A DNA stretch of 64,000 bases. Origin: Ziziphus jujuba (taxonomy: Eukaryota; Streptophyta; Magnoliopsida; Rosales; Rhamnaceae). The notes beneath the pieces were generated by a model. That model did not search any database and was not told the origin of the DNA. It was given only the letters and a program-made list of their open reading frames with translations. Each line of letters begins with the position of its first letter. Position 1 is the first letter of the stretch. The stretch is from positions 6,812,001 to 6,876,000 of the forward strand of contig NC_083384.1 in assembly GCF_031755915.1 (NCBI RefSeq), read 5' to 3'. A program made the position numbers and the translations under genes. Below are positions 47,701 to 57,957 of the stretch, one piece after another.

Positions 47701-48144
47701 AGAAAGCTGAAAGGTTTGTCAGATAGCTTTGGAGACCTTACTGCCCTTGAATCATTGCAACTCCAAGGTTGTTCAGAGTTGGAAACTTTCCCAGATGGTC
47801 TTAACAATCTTTCTTCCCTCCAACGTCTGACCCTAGTACGATTGGCAGCTTTGCCTGAGAACTTAAAGCATCTCCCCTCTCTTAAATATATGGAAATTTC
47901 TGGGTTTCCAAATCTTGAAAATTTGCCTGAGTGGCTTGGAGACTTGACATCTCTTTCTTCATTATCTATTAGCAATTGTCGCAACTTGGAATATCTACCC
48001 AAATGTATCCAACACCTCACCAACTTACAGAGCTTGGCAATCGGAGATTGCCGTAAATTAAAGAAACGATGTAAAAATGGAATCGGGGAGGACTGGCACA
48101 AAATAGCCCACATTCCACGTATCCATGTGTGGCCTGCTAGCTAG
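44764..48144 (+). CDS. CNL disease resistance protein, copy 3 (1126 aa, intact)
   Basis: Predicted cytoplasmic or nucleocytoplasmic NLR receptor. The start at 44764 (MAEAVVTVMLKNL) matches the other copies; the frame extends upstream only from a TTG. The coiled coil spans about 1-150 (KMDDILDECS) with an extra acidic DERDERQ-like insertion near residue 55. NB-ARC: GMGGLGKTT (202-210), IWVCVSEDFD, LLVLDDVWN (about 277-285), SSIVVTTR (about 303), CKGNPLAAK (366 on), CFAFCAIFPKD (425 on) and MHDLVHDLAQ (489 on). Unlike copies 2 and 4 it keeps the RVRHMTF segment after the MHD region. The LRRs run to about 1105 and it ends EDWHKIAHIPRIHVWPAS. It is a single exon with no disruption and is probably functional. 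Confidence 0.95.
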   Translation: MAEAVVTVMLKNLNSLICKEFGLLWGVDKEMRRLSSILETICAVLHDAERDERQSENMPIKDWLQKLKDVYGKMDDILDECSMEASRLEYKSQRFGSTQKVRASVLSFMNPKNIWFRYHIAKKIQDVLERLDEIANERLKFHLREREVVEDRRPVQVRKNRETGSVDQKHVYGREEDKDKIVQFLVENSRSSKDLSVYPIVGMGGLGKTTLARLVFNDKRVGENFEMKIWVCVSEDFDEKRLIKAMIESATTNICDDMGMDPLQKRLQSILGTKRFLLVLDDVWNHNRELWEGLRNVLACGSNGSSIVVTTRLIKVASIMGTTPMHRLSRLPEDDCWSVFKHSAFLNEREERPNLVKIGKEIVRKCKGNPLAAKTLGSLLQFESEEKKWLSVMESELWNLPQEETHILPALRLSYLHLPIDLRRCFAFCAIFPKDFKIEKVRLIHLWIANDLISSKGKMEVEEIGNDIFKELYWRSFFQKEYHIDRFTMHDLVHDLAQYIMKDEVLHVSEIDCPDHNLSRVRHMTFNSSEPTIFDMRSALYKPKSLRTLVLMPSVNKFPYGLYFRSLRAFVARRSSIELSCLSSLIVSSKHLRYLNLSGAQIRFLPEPICSLQSLQTLDVSHCYNLQKLPKHMSRLRSLCHLYIEGCRLLNHMPPNIGKLSCLRSLSRFIVDRRRGYDTDELGSLLKLGGSLRIEHLEKVKSPVEAKKANLVGKTNLQRLHLHWYYNLNEVGDQKLNEQVLDALEPPPTLKLLEISNFRGGHFPHWFNADFENLISIDFSYCKNSMELPTAMGKLPSLTSLYLRDMDCLRYVDNESYNGQLFGGFFRLETLRILYLPNLERLSRVERSHTLPRLSNLDIGGCPKLTSLHYLPSIEKLYVTKCNETVLESVSNLHTLKSLYISDNDDLASFPDGFLHNLTALKSLGISRFRKLQDLPSDMLIGLTALEKLSISHCEMLECFPTGIFQGLISLKEIHIKKCRKLKGLSDSFGDLTALESLQLQGCSELETFPDGLNNLSSLQRLTLVRLAALPENLKHLPSLKYMEISGFPNLENLPEWLGDLTSLSSLSISNCRNLEYLPKCIQHLTNLQSLAIGDCRKLKKRCKNGIGEDWHKIAHIPRIHVWPAS

Positions 48145-48634
48145 CGACCCACTCATACAAGAAGACACGGAAAATTGTTTGATCAACGTAGAGGTATTTA
48201 AATATAAGTCCGTCCATGGCCTTTTATTTTTATTTTTTTATTTTTTTTTTTATAAATCAACTTTTTATGTTTTTTTCTCTAGCATTTAAATATAAGAAGA
48301 CGCTGCTAGTATTAATTTTTTTTTTTTTTTTCAAATCTCTCTCTCGCACCGGAGTATCATTTATATGTGATTGTTTGGGAGATTTGGCATGTATGTATTT
48401 TTGGTTAATTGATAAAATAAGACCCGATACACAAGCGGAGATGAATAGAATAAGTGGAATGAATAGGCGATACTTGGTAGAAGTAGTTGATTATTAGCTA
48501 GCTACTTAAATAGCTTACTTATGGCTCATACAGATTTATAGGGGGACGATGTCAGTTTGTATTGCATAAAATCTAGTTAATTTACTATAATTTCCTCAGT
48601 TTACTATAATTTCCTCAGTTTACTATAATTGAAG
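48145..48634. other. 3' flank of CNL copy 3
   Basis: Shared 3' untranslated block, poly-T and short ct runs (about 48225-48350), and a ~21-bp tandem repeat (ttactataatttcctcag, about 48583-48630). It is shorter than the flank of copy 2 because of a deletion. No gene seen. Confidence 0.6.
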
Positions 48635-48858
48635 GTTTAATAAAGCTCCTCATGCCCACTGGTGGTTCTGAATCTGCATTTCAGAAGGCAGAGGATGTGG
48701 TGCTTCCAGGGAGGGTGACGAGGTCGGATAAGTGGTTCAGAAATTTCAGGTTTAGTTTTGCAGTTCCTGAGCAAAAAGTTAGGAGTGCTGGATCATTCAT
48801 AATGAAGGACGTTAGCAGAAATTTCACGATATGGATTTGTATTGTAAATGCATTTTAG
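48635..48858 (+). pseudogene. BPA1-like fragment 6
   Basis: It retains only the second exon: SAFQKAEDVV, then VVQKFQV-like and VPEQKVRSAGSFIMKDVS. The stop at 48856-48858 (ATGCATTTTAG context) is shared with fragments 3 and 9. The exon with VVDMSVTIT is missing here. Confidence 0.75.
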
Positions 48859-49147
48859 CATTTATATTAAGTTATATGTTTATGATTTGCTTAGTTCTTC
48901 TAGGTTGAAAGTATTGAGATTATAACATGTGTCTACAATTAATTAGACATATTTCACTATTCTTGGTTTCACCTTCTCTTTTTATTAAAAATTAAATAAC
49001 TTATAAATGGGCACAAATTTTTGTGTGGAGATTGATGTTTAAAGTTTATATATATGTGATCTTGTTTCTAGAGTTTTGCATTATGTTTTTGTTAGTTAGT
49101 TGGAGCACAAAATTATTTTTCAGCTTTCTTCATTGGAATTCAATTTG

Positions 49148-49905
49148 CTTGTATGATCTACTTATTGCTTTGATTGAGAATATCAAATCCTTGATCCAAA
49201 AAGAGTTTGGATTGCCTTGCGGTGTCAACCGGGTAATGAAGAAGTTCTCAGGCATCCTCTCAGCAATCTGTTTTGTGTTTGAAGATGCCGAGGAGAGGCA
49301 GTGAAGAGACAGGGCAATCAAGAATTGGCTTCAAATGCTTAAAAATGTTGCAGAGGAGTTGGATGACACTTTGGATGAGTGTTAAATAGAGGCACTAGTA
49401 GTGGTGTACAAAAGGCAGCGGTCTAGATCAACCCAAAAGTTAGGAGCTTCTTTCGTATCCTCTTTGAATCCAATAAATACTATCTCATCTCTGTATTGCA
49501 AATGAGCATATTCAGTTTCACTTGCATGTTTCCAAACAGTCATCACAATCTTTCTTCCCTTCAATATCTAAGCCTCTCAGGCTATGGCTACTCCAATCAA
49601 GATGAAGATGATAATTCGCATAATCTCACTGTTCATCCTACAACTTTGTCTGAGGCCTTACAGCATCTCCCTTCCCTCCAACTGAATATATATCAGATTC
49701 CAAACCTCTCATTGTTGCCTGACTGGCTTGGAAACTTTACATCTCTTTATTCATTATCTGTAAGAGTTTGTCCCAAAGTGTCATCTCCACCAAGAAGTAC
49801 CCAAAATCTTGCCAATTTAAAAGATTTGCAAATTTCATAGAGCAATGTGAAAAGGAAACAGGAAAAGATTGGCATCAAATTGCCCACATTCCACGTAAAC
49901 ACTTG
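49148..49905 (+). pseudogene. Mini-CNL C
   Basis: The coiled-coil part begins without the usual ATG (DLLIALIENIKSLIQKEFGL). It stops at TGA 49302-49304 directly after EDAEERQ, and continues as RAIKNWLQMLKNVAEELDD with a TAA near 49383. It passes through the same deletion junction as mini-CNL A (attcagtttc..cttgcatgtttcc, about 49508) into the last LRRs (LLPDWLGN, about 49710) and the closing EKDWHQIAHIP-type motif (about 49865-49890). Confidence 0.85.
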
Positions 49906-50239
49906 CAGTCTCCAAGCAACTGACTGGCATAAGAAGGTCTTCCAAATTGTTGCCTATGGGGGCATTTTACCAGAGGTTTCTATTGTATCAATCTATCTTT
50001 GTGTGGTTCCTGTTGAAGAGTATACTCGGGGGTGGGGTGTTTACCAAAAACACAGGTCTCCGCAAAGTCGTAAGACCATGTATGGTGGCTGATGGTGACA
50101 ATCACAGGTCGTGATGACTATTTTTCTTGAGAATATATGAATGGCAATAGTAGTTAAAGACAATATGTAATATGTATCACAGAGAAGTTTACACACTTAT
50201 TGGTTTATGCTTACTAGTTTCACTTTAAAACTTTATGTC

Positions 50240-50470
50240 ATCAGGAAAGGGGAGATAAAGTAGTGGATATGTCTGTCAGAATAACTCTGGCTCCTGAGTA
50301 TGAGCTTCCACATGCTACTCAGCACTTCCTTTAAGATTCTCTAATGGAAATATCTATTTCATACTTACAATTATAATGTTACTAACCTGTTATTGTACTA
50401 GTATCTGCAGGAAACTGGTAACAAAGCTCCTCCTGGTGCCGTTTCTGCACTTTACAAGGCATAGGATGTT
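50240..50470 (+). pseudogene. BPA1-like fragment 7
   Basis: A tgtcatcag acceptor, GKGDKVVDMSVRITLAPEYELP (about 50244-50310, quoted as the clearest copy of this exon), an intron ending atctgcag, then ETGNKAPPGAVSALYKA before a stop. C-terminal parts are missing. Confidence 0.8.
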
Positions 50471-50569
50471 GTCAGGGATTCTTTTCTTTTACTTTGGTCA
50501 AGTAATGACCAAAATTTTGCATCAGCTGCTTCGTTCGCCTTACGTGGTCAGTCTCATACACTTTGAACT

Positions 50570-51065
50570 CTATGTAAACATGGAGAAATGCCCTAAATTG
50601 AACTTAAATTGTCTTCGGTCAATCAAAGATTTGAAAATATGGGAATCCTGTGAGACACTTAAATTCAATTTAAAATCTCCATACCCTGGCATGATGATTT
50701 GGCCTCCTTTCCTATTAGGGTGCTACAAAATCTCACCATTCTCCGATCACTTAAGATTACAAGATTCAGCTAATTGCGCTAAGCACTTTGGATCTGTTAC
50801 CTGTCACTTCTTGCCATATGCTTGAGTATTTTCCAATGGAAATATTTTAAGACTCAAATAGCCTTACAAGTATCACGTTCAGTGAAGACTGTATCATGTT
50901 CAACAGTGAACATGATTGTCCAGAGTTGGAGGCATTCCCAAATGGTCTTAACAATCTTTCTTACCTCTGACATCCGGTGCTGTCATGTTCACAAAATCTC
51001 GGTGTTCCTCATCCTAAGTTACAAAGTTGCCTGAGGCCTTACACAGCATCTCCCGTCCCTCCAAT
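50570..51065 (+). pseudogene. Decayed LRR remnant
   Basis: Pieces equivalent to mid-LRR sequence of the full CNLs are recognisable: CPKLNLNCLRSIKDL, the LASFPDGFLHNL equivalent, LECFP, FPNGLNNLSSL and a final PEALQHL, with many stops and indels. It looks like the relic of another CNL copy between mini-CNL C and CNL copy 4. Confidence 0.75.
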
Positions 51066-51492
51066 TTATGAATATATTTTAAGTTGAAAAAGGTTAGATA
51101 AAAAATTTGTATTGTGTTAGAACCAATAAACAATTAGAGAAATACTACAAAAGAAAGGATTTAATTTCCTTCATTGGCTATTATTTACACAATTATTTTG
51201 AACTCCAAAGAATATTCCACGATAATGAAGCCAAAATTAAAGAGTCATCGTCTTTTGTCCGTACCGCCTTAGAATACACACTGCAGTAATTTAATATTGT
51301 TAACATGCAAGTGGAGCTATATGCTGCTGCAGATTGAAAGTTCCTGGAGCTTTCTTGGCATTGACTTTTCTGTACCTAACAATCTTCATAAAAAACACTC
51401 ATATGTTAAGCCATTTGGTTGATAAAGTAGCAAGCTTAATCCATTATTCCTCAACTTAATTTCTTCATCCGAATTCATTTGCTACTGTGACA
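51066..51492. other. 5' flank of CNL copy 4
   Basis: Colinear with 24650-25130 and 1690-2122. No gene seen; probable promoter and leader of copy 4. Confidence 0.65.
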
Positions 51493-54400
51493 ATGGCTGA
51501 AGCTTTACTTACTATCATGTTAGAGAATCTGAACTCTTTGATCCAGAAAGAGTTTGGATTGCTTTGGGGTGTCAACAAAGAGATGGAGAGGCTGTCTAGC
51601 ATCCTCTCAACCATCCATGATGTTCTAGAAGATGCAGAGGAGAAGCAGTTAAGAAACAGAGAGATCAAGAATTGGCTGCAAAAGCTTAAAGATGTTTCTG
51701 GTGAGTTGGATGACATTCTGGATGAGTGTTCAATGGAGGCATCACTGCTGGAGCACAAAATGCAGAGGTTCCAAAAGGTAAAAGCTTCTTTCTTATCATT
51801 TTTAAACCCAAAAAATATTTGGTTTCGTTTTCAAGTTGCAAAAAAGATGAAAGATGTTTCAGAAAGATTGGATGATATTGCAAAAGAACGTGAGAATTTT
51901 CATTTGCGTGTGGTTGTTGAGGATCAGAGACACGTCCAAGTAAGAAACAAACGTGAAACTGGCTCCATTGTTCATGAGCAATATGTGTATGGAAGAGAAG
52001 AAGATAAAGATAAGATTGTGGAGTTTTTGGTAGAGTCGAATTCAAGCAATTCTAAAGAGAGTCTCTCTACCTATCATATTGTAGGTATGGGAGGCATCGG
52101 AAAGACTACCCTCGCTAAACTTGTGTACAATGATCCAAGGGTTGTGAAGCATTTTGACATGAAAATATGGGTATGTGTCTCTGAGGACTTTGACGTGTGG
52201 AGATTGATAAAAGCTATAATAGAATCTGCCTCTGGAAATGCTTGTGAAGCTTTGGACATGGATCCTCTGCAGAAACGCCTCCAAAACATGTTGGAAGGGA
52301 AGAAGTTTTTACTAGTTTTGGATGATGTGTGGAATGAAGATCAAGATAAATGGGAAGGGTTGAGAAATGTACTTGCTTGTGGATTAAATGGTTCTTCAAT
52401 TGTAGTTACCACTCGTCATGAAAAGGTTGCATCAATTATGAGAGCAACACAAATGCATCATTTATCTAACTTATCTGAAGATGAATGTTGGTTATTGTTC
52501 AGCCAACGTGCATTTGGCAATGAAAGTGAAAAACGACCAAGTCTTGTGAAAATTGGAAAGGAGATTGTGAAGAAGTGCAAGGGAAATCCGCTAGCAGCAA
52601 AGAGTTTAGGAAGCTTAATGTACTCCAAAAGTGAGGAAAAGCAGTGGCTTTTGGTTATGGAAAGTGAACTTTGGAATTTACCACAAGATGGAACTTCCAT
52701 CCTGCCAGCTTTGAGATTGAGCTACTTTCAACTAACGGCTCAATTACGAAGATGTTTTGCATTTTGTGCCATTTTCCCCAAGGATTTTCAAATTGAGAAG
52801 GAAACACTAGTTCATCTTTGGATGGCTAATGATCTTATATCTCCCAGAGGAAACATAGAGGTGGAAGAGATGGGGAATGAAATTTGTAATGAATTATATT
52901 TGCGATCATTCTTTCAAGATGCTGACAGGGATGGACTTGGCAACGTTAAAAGTTTCAAGATGCATGATCTAGTACACGATCTGGCTCAATGTATTATGAA
53001 GGATGAATGCACAGTTACCAAGTCTGATTTGCCAGATATCTTTTCTACGTTTTACAACGGAAAATCCTTGCGTACTTTACTGTTAATGCAGATGTCTAGC
53101 AGTATGGCTCAAGCTAAGTTGCCTCATCGCTTACATTTTCCTAGTTTACGTGCTTTTGATATAAAAGATTCTTTCATCTTGAAGTTGAAGTCCTTATCTA
53201 CTCTAATCAGTAATTCCAAACATCTAAGATATTTGAATTTTTCAAGAACTAACATTAGAATCCTTCCTGAGTCAATCTGTTTGTTGGTAAACTTACAGAC
53301 TTTGGATGTAAGTGAGTGTTATAATCTTGAGAAGCTACCAAAGCATATGAGTCGCATGAGGAGTCTTCGTCATCTTTATATTGAAGGTTGTCGTTCGTTA
53401 AATCACATGCCTCCTAACATTGGGAAACTAAGTTGCTTAAGAAGTTTAAGTAGGTTTATTGTGGATAGGAGAAGAGGATGTGATATAGATGAATTGGAAA
53501 GCTTATTAAATCTTGGTGGTAGTCTGAGAATTGAACACCTTGAGAAAGTGAAGAGTCCAATGAAAGCTAAAAAAGCCAATCTAGTGGGAAAGACGAATCT
53601 CCAAAGGTTGCATCTGCATTGGTATTACAACCTAATGAAGTAGGAGACCAAAAGCTAAATGAGCAGGTACTTGATGCTCTTGAACCTCCTCTGACTTTAG
53701 AACTTTTGGAAATTTCAAATTTTAGAGGTGGACATTTGCCTCATTGGTTCAGTCCAAACTTTGAAAATTTAGTCAGCATATGTTTAAATGGCTGGCAAAA
53801 CAGTTTGGAACTTCCTACAGCCATGGGGAAACTACCATCTTTAACTTCTCTTTATTTACGTGGTATGGATTGTTTACGGTATGTGGATAATGAATCCTAT
53901 AATGGACAGCTATTTGGCGGTTTCTTCCGCTTAGAAAATCTTCAGATTCATAACTTACCGAACTTAGAAAAGTTATGCAGGGCTGAAAGAAGCGACGTAT
54001 TCCCCCGCCTGTCTTATTTGCACATTGACGGATGCCCCAAACTGACCTCCTTACATTGTCTACAGTCAATCCAGGATTTAAATATATTGGGATGCAATGA
54101 GACAGTGTTAGAATCAGTTGCAAATCTCCATACTCTAACATCACTTTACATATCTGATAATGATGAGTTGGCTTCCTTTCCTAGTGGGGTCCTGCATCAT
54201 CTCACCGCTCTCAAAGCACTTAAGATTGTAAGATTCAGGAAGCTTCAACATTTGCAATCTGACATGCTTATTGGCCTAACCGCTTTGAAAGAATTATCTA
54301 TCCGTTATTGTGATATGCTGGAGTGCTTTCCTGTGGGAATATTTCAAGGCTTAAATAGCCTTAGAAGGATGCGCATTGAGAATTGTAACAAATTGAAAAG

Positions 54401-54830
54401 TTTGTCAGATAGTTTTGGAGACCTTACTGCCCTTGAAACATTGGAGGTCAGTGGCTCTTCAGAGCTGGAGACTTTCCCAAATGGTCTTAACAATCTCTCT
54501 TCCCTCCAACGTCTGACTCTATCAAAGTTGGCAGCTTTGCCTGACAACTTTCAGCATCTCCCCTGCCTCCAAGACATGAGTATATCTGGGTTTCCAAATC
54601 TTGAATTGTTGCCTAACTGGCTTGGAGACTTGACGTCTCTTTGTTCATTATCTATTAGCAATTGTCCCAGCTTGGAATATCTACCCACAAGTATCCAATT
54701 CCTCACCAACTTACAAAGCTTGCATATTGGAGATTGCCCTAAATTAGTTGAACGATGTAAAATGGAAATGGGAGAAGACTGGCCCAGGATAGCCCACGTT
54801 CCACGCCTCAGCATGTGGCCTGCTAGCTAG
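51493..54830 (+). pseudogene. CNL copy 4 with a single 1-base deletion
   Basis: The ATG at 51493 opens MAEALLTIMLENL. NB-ARC is complete: GMGGIGKTT (198-206), LLVLDDVWN, SSIVVTTR, CKGNPLAAK, CFAFCAIFPKD, MHDLVHDLAQ (490 on). Loss of one A at about 53632-53635 turns the NLNEVGD codons of copy 3 into NLMK and a stop at 53641-53643. The upstream frame alone gives 716 aa (CC, NB-ARC, first LRRs). The remaining LRRs read in the next frame to WPAS and the stop at 54828-54830. Nothing else is broken, so the lesion is recent, allelic, or an assembly error. The N-terminal half resembles copy 2 and the LRR half resembles copy 3. Confidence 0.93.
52082..52103 (+). promoter_or_regulatory. Candidate miR482/2118 target site in the P-loop of CNL copy 4
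   Basis: The P-loop codons (taggtatgggaggcatcgg and following bases) lie where miR482/2118 microRNAs are known to target plant NLR transcripts. Compared by eye with the remembered complement of these miRNAs there are about three mismatches. The equivalent sites in copies 2, 3 and 5 fit less well. Inference only. Confidence 0.4.
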
Positions 54831-55494
54831 CGACCAACCCAAATAAGAATATGCTGCAAATTGTTTGTTCTAAGTACAGGTATTTAAATATAAGTCCCTC
54901 CATGGTTAACATCCTATAGAAGAATAAGTTAGGTGTTCAAATAAAAGTTTGTGTGGTTTTCTTTTACATTTGATGTTCTTTTCTCAAGTGGAATATTGTT
55001 TATATTGTATGCAGTGCCTTTTGGAGCATTTTAACAATATATTAAATTTTCGCAGGTTGAAAGAGTGAAGAAAGCAGTCATATCAGAGCATTTGATCTAT
55101 CTTCAATCACAGGCTGAGTGTTTCTATGTCCTTTTACTCATTGTCACCATATTCACACACAGAGATAAATCAGCTGTTTTACTTACAAGGTATCACTAAG
55201 TAGTTCTTCTTTAACAATATATTTGAATATTTGTTGTTATACTTGATAACTACTAATGTTTTCTGTCTGATTGATCTGAAATATATAATATAACCTGATA
55301 TACTATCCCAATTGAAATTAAAGCTCAAAATTATCAATTGAAATATGCATTGAATAGATATGTCCAGTACCTGGATTTTTGGATTATAACGAGTGGCAAT
55401 ACTTTAAAGAGAAATCGTGGAAAGCATATTTAGAAGATTTTAACATACTTTTTGGCACTTGGTTTGCACTGAAAAGTTTCAGTTGAAAATTATT
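54831..55494. other. 3' flank of CNL copy 4
   Basis: It carries the shared 3' untranslated block (about 54840-54900), a cgcaggttgaaagagtg block like that at 31280, and then AT-rich sequence. No gene seen. Confidence 0.6.
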
Positions 55495-56031
55495 TCATCA
55501 GGGGGAAGCTACAATTATGAATGTCTGTGACAATAATTCTGCCACCAGAGTATGAGAAGCTGCCACCTGCTATTTCATCAACTCCAGTAATTGTCTCTAT
55601 TGGAAACTTCCATTTTAATACTTAACATATTAATGTTACTGACCTGTTTATTATGACATTGCACTGGTATCAGCAAGAAAGTAGTAATAAAGGCTCCAGG
55701 TGGTGCAGGTTCTGCATTTCAGAAGGCAGAGGATGGGGCTAGCAACACAGGTCCAATGAGGCAAACAACTTTGATGACATAACAGCTTCAGGTCTTAGAT
55801 GTTTTTACAGGTTGTCTCCATCAAGGCAGATGAATGTTTTTACTGGTTGTGCTGGATCTGCCTTAATGAAGAATGGATTTACAGGTTGCAAAAGTATTTG
55901 GAAAAGTTGGCCAGAAGACAAAGGAGAAAGTTGGAATGGTTGAAAAGGAGCAAAAAAGGAAAATGATAGATATGACCAAACATGCTCGAGTCCATCAGTC
56001 TCAGTTGCCGAGAGACATCTGTACCAAGTGA
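55495..56031 (+). pseudogene. BPA1-like fragment 8 (best C-terminus)
   Basis: The exon with MSVTIILPPEYEKLPPA (about 55520-55580) is followed by an intron, then APGGAGSAFQKAEDG (about 55695-55740) with decay. AGSALMKN (about 55848) leads to an open 46-codon stretch at 55891-56031 beginning KVFGKVGQKTKEKVGM, continuing with an EKEQKRK run and ending in HARVHQS...CTK and TGA. This tail matches the conserved C-terminus of BPA1-like proteins (VGQKAKEKVGM, acidic-basic run, FARVHLSES) and is the strongest evidence for the family assignment. Confidence 0.85.
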
Positions 56032-57230
56032 GCACCAACCTTTGAAGACTGAGCCTGCTTAATGTTTGATATTGTCACGATATGCACTTTTAACTAGATC
56101 TTATCATTTGGTTCGAGTACTGGCGTATCATTTATATGTGATTGTTTTGGTGATTTGGCATGTATTTTTGGTTAATTGATAAAATAAAACCCAGTAGTTA
56201 TTGATTTAACAGGTATGATACACAAGCCAAGATTGGTAATAGAATTAGTATTAGTAGAAGGAATAGGCAATACTTGGTATAAGTAGTTGATAATTAGCTA
56301 CTTGAATAGGTTACATGGCTCATACAGATTTATAGAGTAGTTTGTATTGCCTAAATCTACTAAACCGACTTTATCATGTGGCTAACATTTACATTCTAGA
56401 ATCATCCATTTTCTATTTTTTACGGTCACTAGTTTTAACTTAATGTCCAGGTAGCACTGGATTATTCAATAGAAACTCAGTTTCTTATAATTTCCTCTAA
56501 ATAGCTAGAATTTTTTAGCAGCTGCTTACCATTAATTTTACCAATATCCAGTGGCTGATAAGCATTTTAACAATGTATTAGACCCTGTTCTCTATTTTCT
56601 ATATAGAGCATTTTAACAATATATTAAACCATGTTCTCTATTTTTCTATCATTCTTACAAATCTTCAGACCGATATATTAGTTGTTTTACAATATATGTG
56701 AATATCTGTTAGACTTGCTAACTAGAAAAGGTATATATCATTGTAACATGAAGACAATCCTAGCTAGTTAGGTTACTTTTCTATATCATTGTAACATGAA
56801 GACAATCCTAGCTAGTTAGGTTACCATTTTTAATAACAATGCAAGTCTTTGGAGAACTTCTACATTCTATTTATTTAATCTTTGTACTTTATAAAATATT
56901 CATTCCACATTTGATTAATTTTGTCTGCTGGTCTTCTTTTTTTTTTTTTTAAATTACTTGCTTGATATGAAAGTCATGTTTGATGTACTAACTTTATAAA
57001 AATCTATAGATGAATGGAAGGCTTTTGTTTCTGATTTTACTTTTGCCCAGTGGATGTCATTATGCTATTTTTAACGTTTGGAATTAAGAAACAACATGCA
57101 TTGAGTAGATGCAGTAGATGCAAAGGATTTTGAGAACAATGAGTGTCAATATTGTTAAAAAGACATTATAAAGACAGTATTTAGGAGAACTCAACATTCT
57201 TTTTTTTTTCCATTTGGTTTGTGTCATCAG
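56032..57230. other. Spacer of unit 4, colinear with flanks of CNL copies 1 and 2
   Basis: It matches 6150-6894 and 28720-30088. Local duplications are visible: gagcattttaacaat-type units at about 56560-56640 and a ~50-bp unit twice at about 56727-56823. No gene seen. Its position after fragment 8 shows that a second BPA1-like piece was inserted or duplicated before it in this unit. Confidence 0.6.
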
Positions 57231-57647
57231 GGAAATAAAGTAGTGGATATGTCAGTTACAATAACTCTGCTCCAAACTATGAGCTCTGCTCCAAACTATG
57301 AGCTGCTACTTGCTACTTCAGCAGCCCCTGTAAGATTCTCTGATGGAAATTTCCATTTCATACTCAATTACAATGTAAACTTTGGTAACTTGTTTATTGT
57401 ACTGGTATCTGCAGGAAAACTGATAGATAAAGCTCCTCATGCCCACTGGTGATCCTGAATCTGCATTTCAGAAGGCAGAGGATGTGGCGCTTCCATGGTT
57501 GGTTACAAATTTGGTGTAGTGGTTCAGAGATTTTCAAGTTTGGTTTTGCAGTGCCGGAGCAGAAAGTTCGCACTGCTGGATCTGCCATAATGAAGAACGT
57601 TAGCAGAAATTTCATGATATGGATTTGTATTGTAAATGCTTTTTAGC
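57231..57647 (+). pseudogene. BPA1-like fragment 9
   Basis: After the tgtcatcag acceptor the exon reads GNKVVDMSVTITLLQ and then a ~20-bp tandem duplication (ctctgctccaaactatgag twice), to donor gtaagattc (57330). An intron of ~85 bases ends ggtatctgcag. The second exon carries AFQKAEDVA, then frame-shifted AVPEQKVRTAGSAIMKNVS and a stop at about 57646. Same layout as fragments 1 and 3. Confidence 0.8.
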
Positions 57648-57957
57648 ATTTGTATTAAGTTTTATGTTTACCATTTGCTTTGTTGTTCTAGCCTGAAAAG
57701 TATTGAGACCATAACATGTGTCCCCAATTAGTTAGACATACTTGAATTTGCGGTTTCACCTTTTCCTCTTTGTAAAAATTAAAAAGATTGTAAATAGATA
57801 AAAACTTTTGTATGGTGACTGATGCATAAAGTTCACTGTTCGTTATATATGTAATCTTGTTTCTAGAGTTTTACATTTGGTCATTGTTAATTGGTTGGTG
57901 CACCAAATTATTTTCTCAAGCTTTCTTTGTTGGGTTTCAATTTGCTATTGCGTCAAT

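Noticed and set aside
48635..48858. Reading WFRNFRF...EQKVRSAGS as a new small protein
   Set aside because: Comparison across fragments shows that the first half is the wrong frame of VVQKFQV. It is a BPA1-like pseudogene exon.
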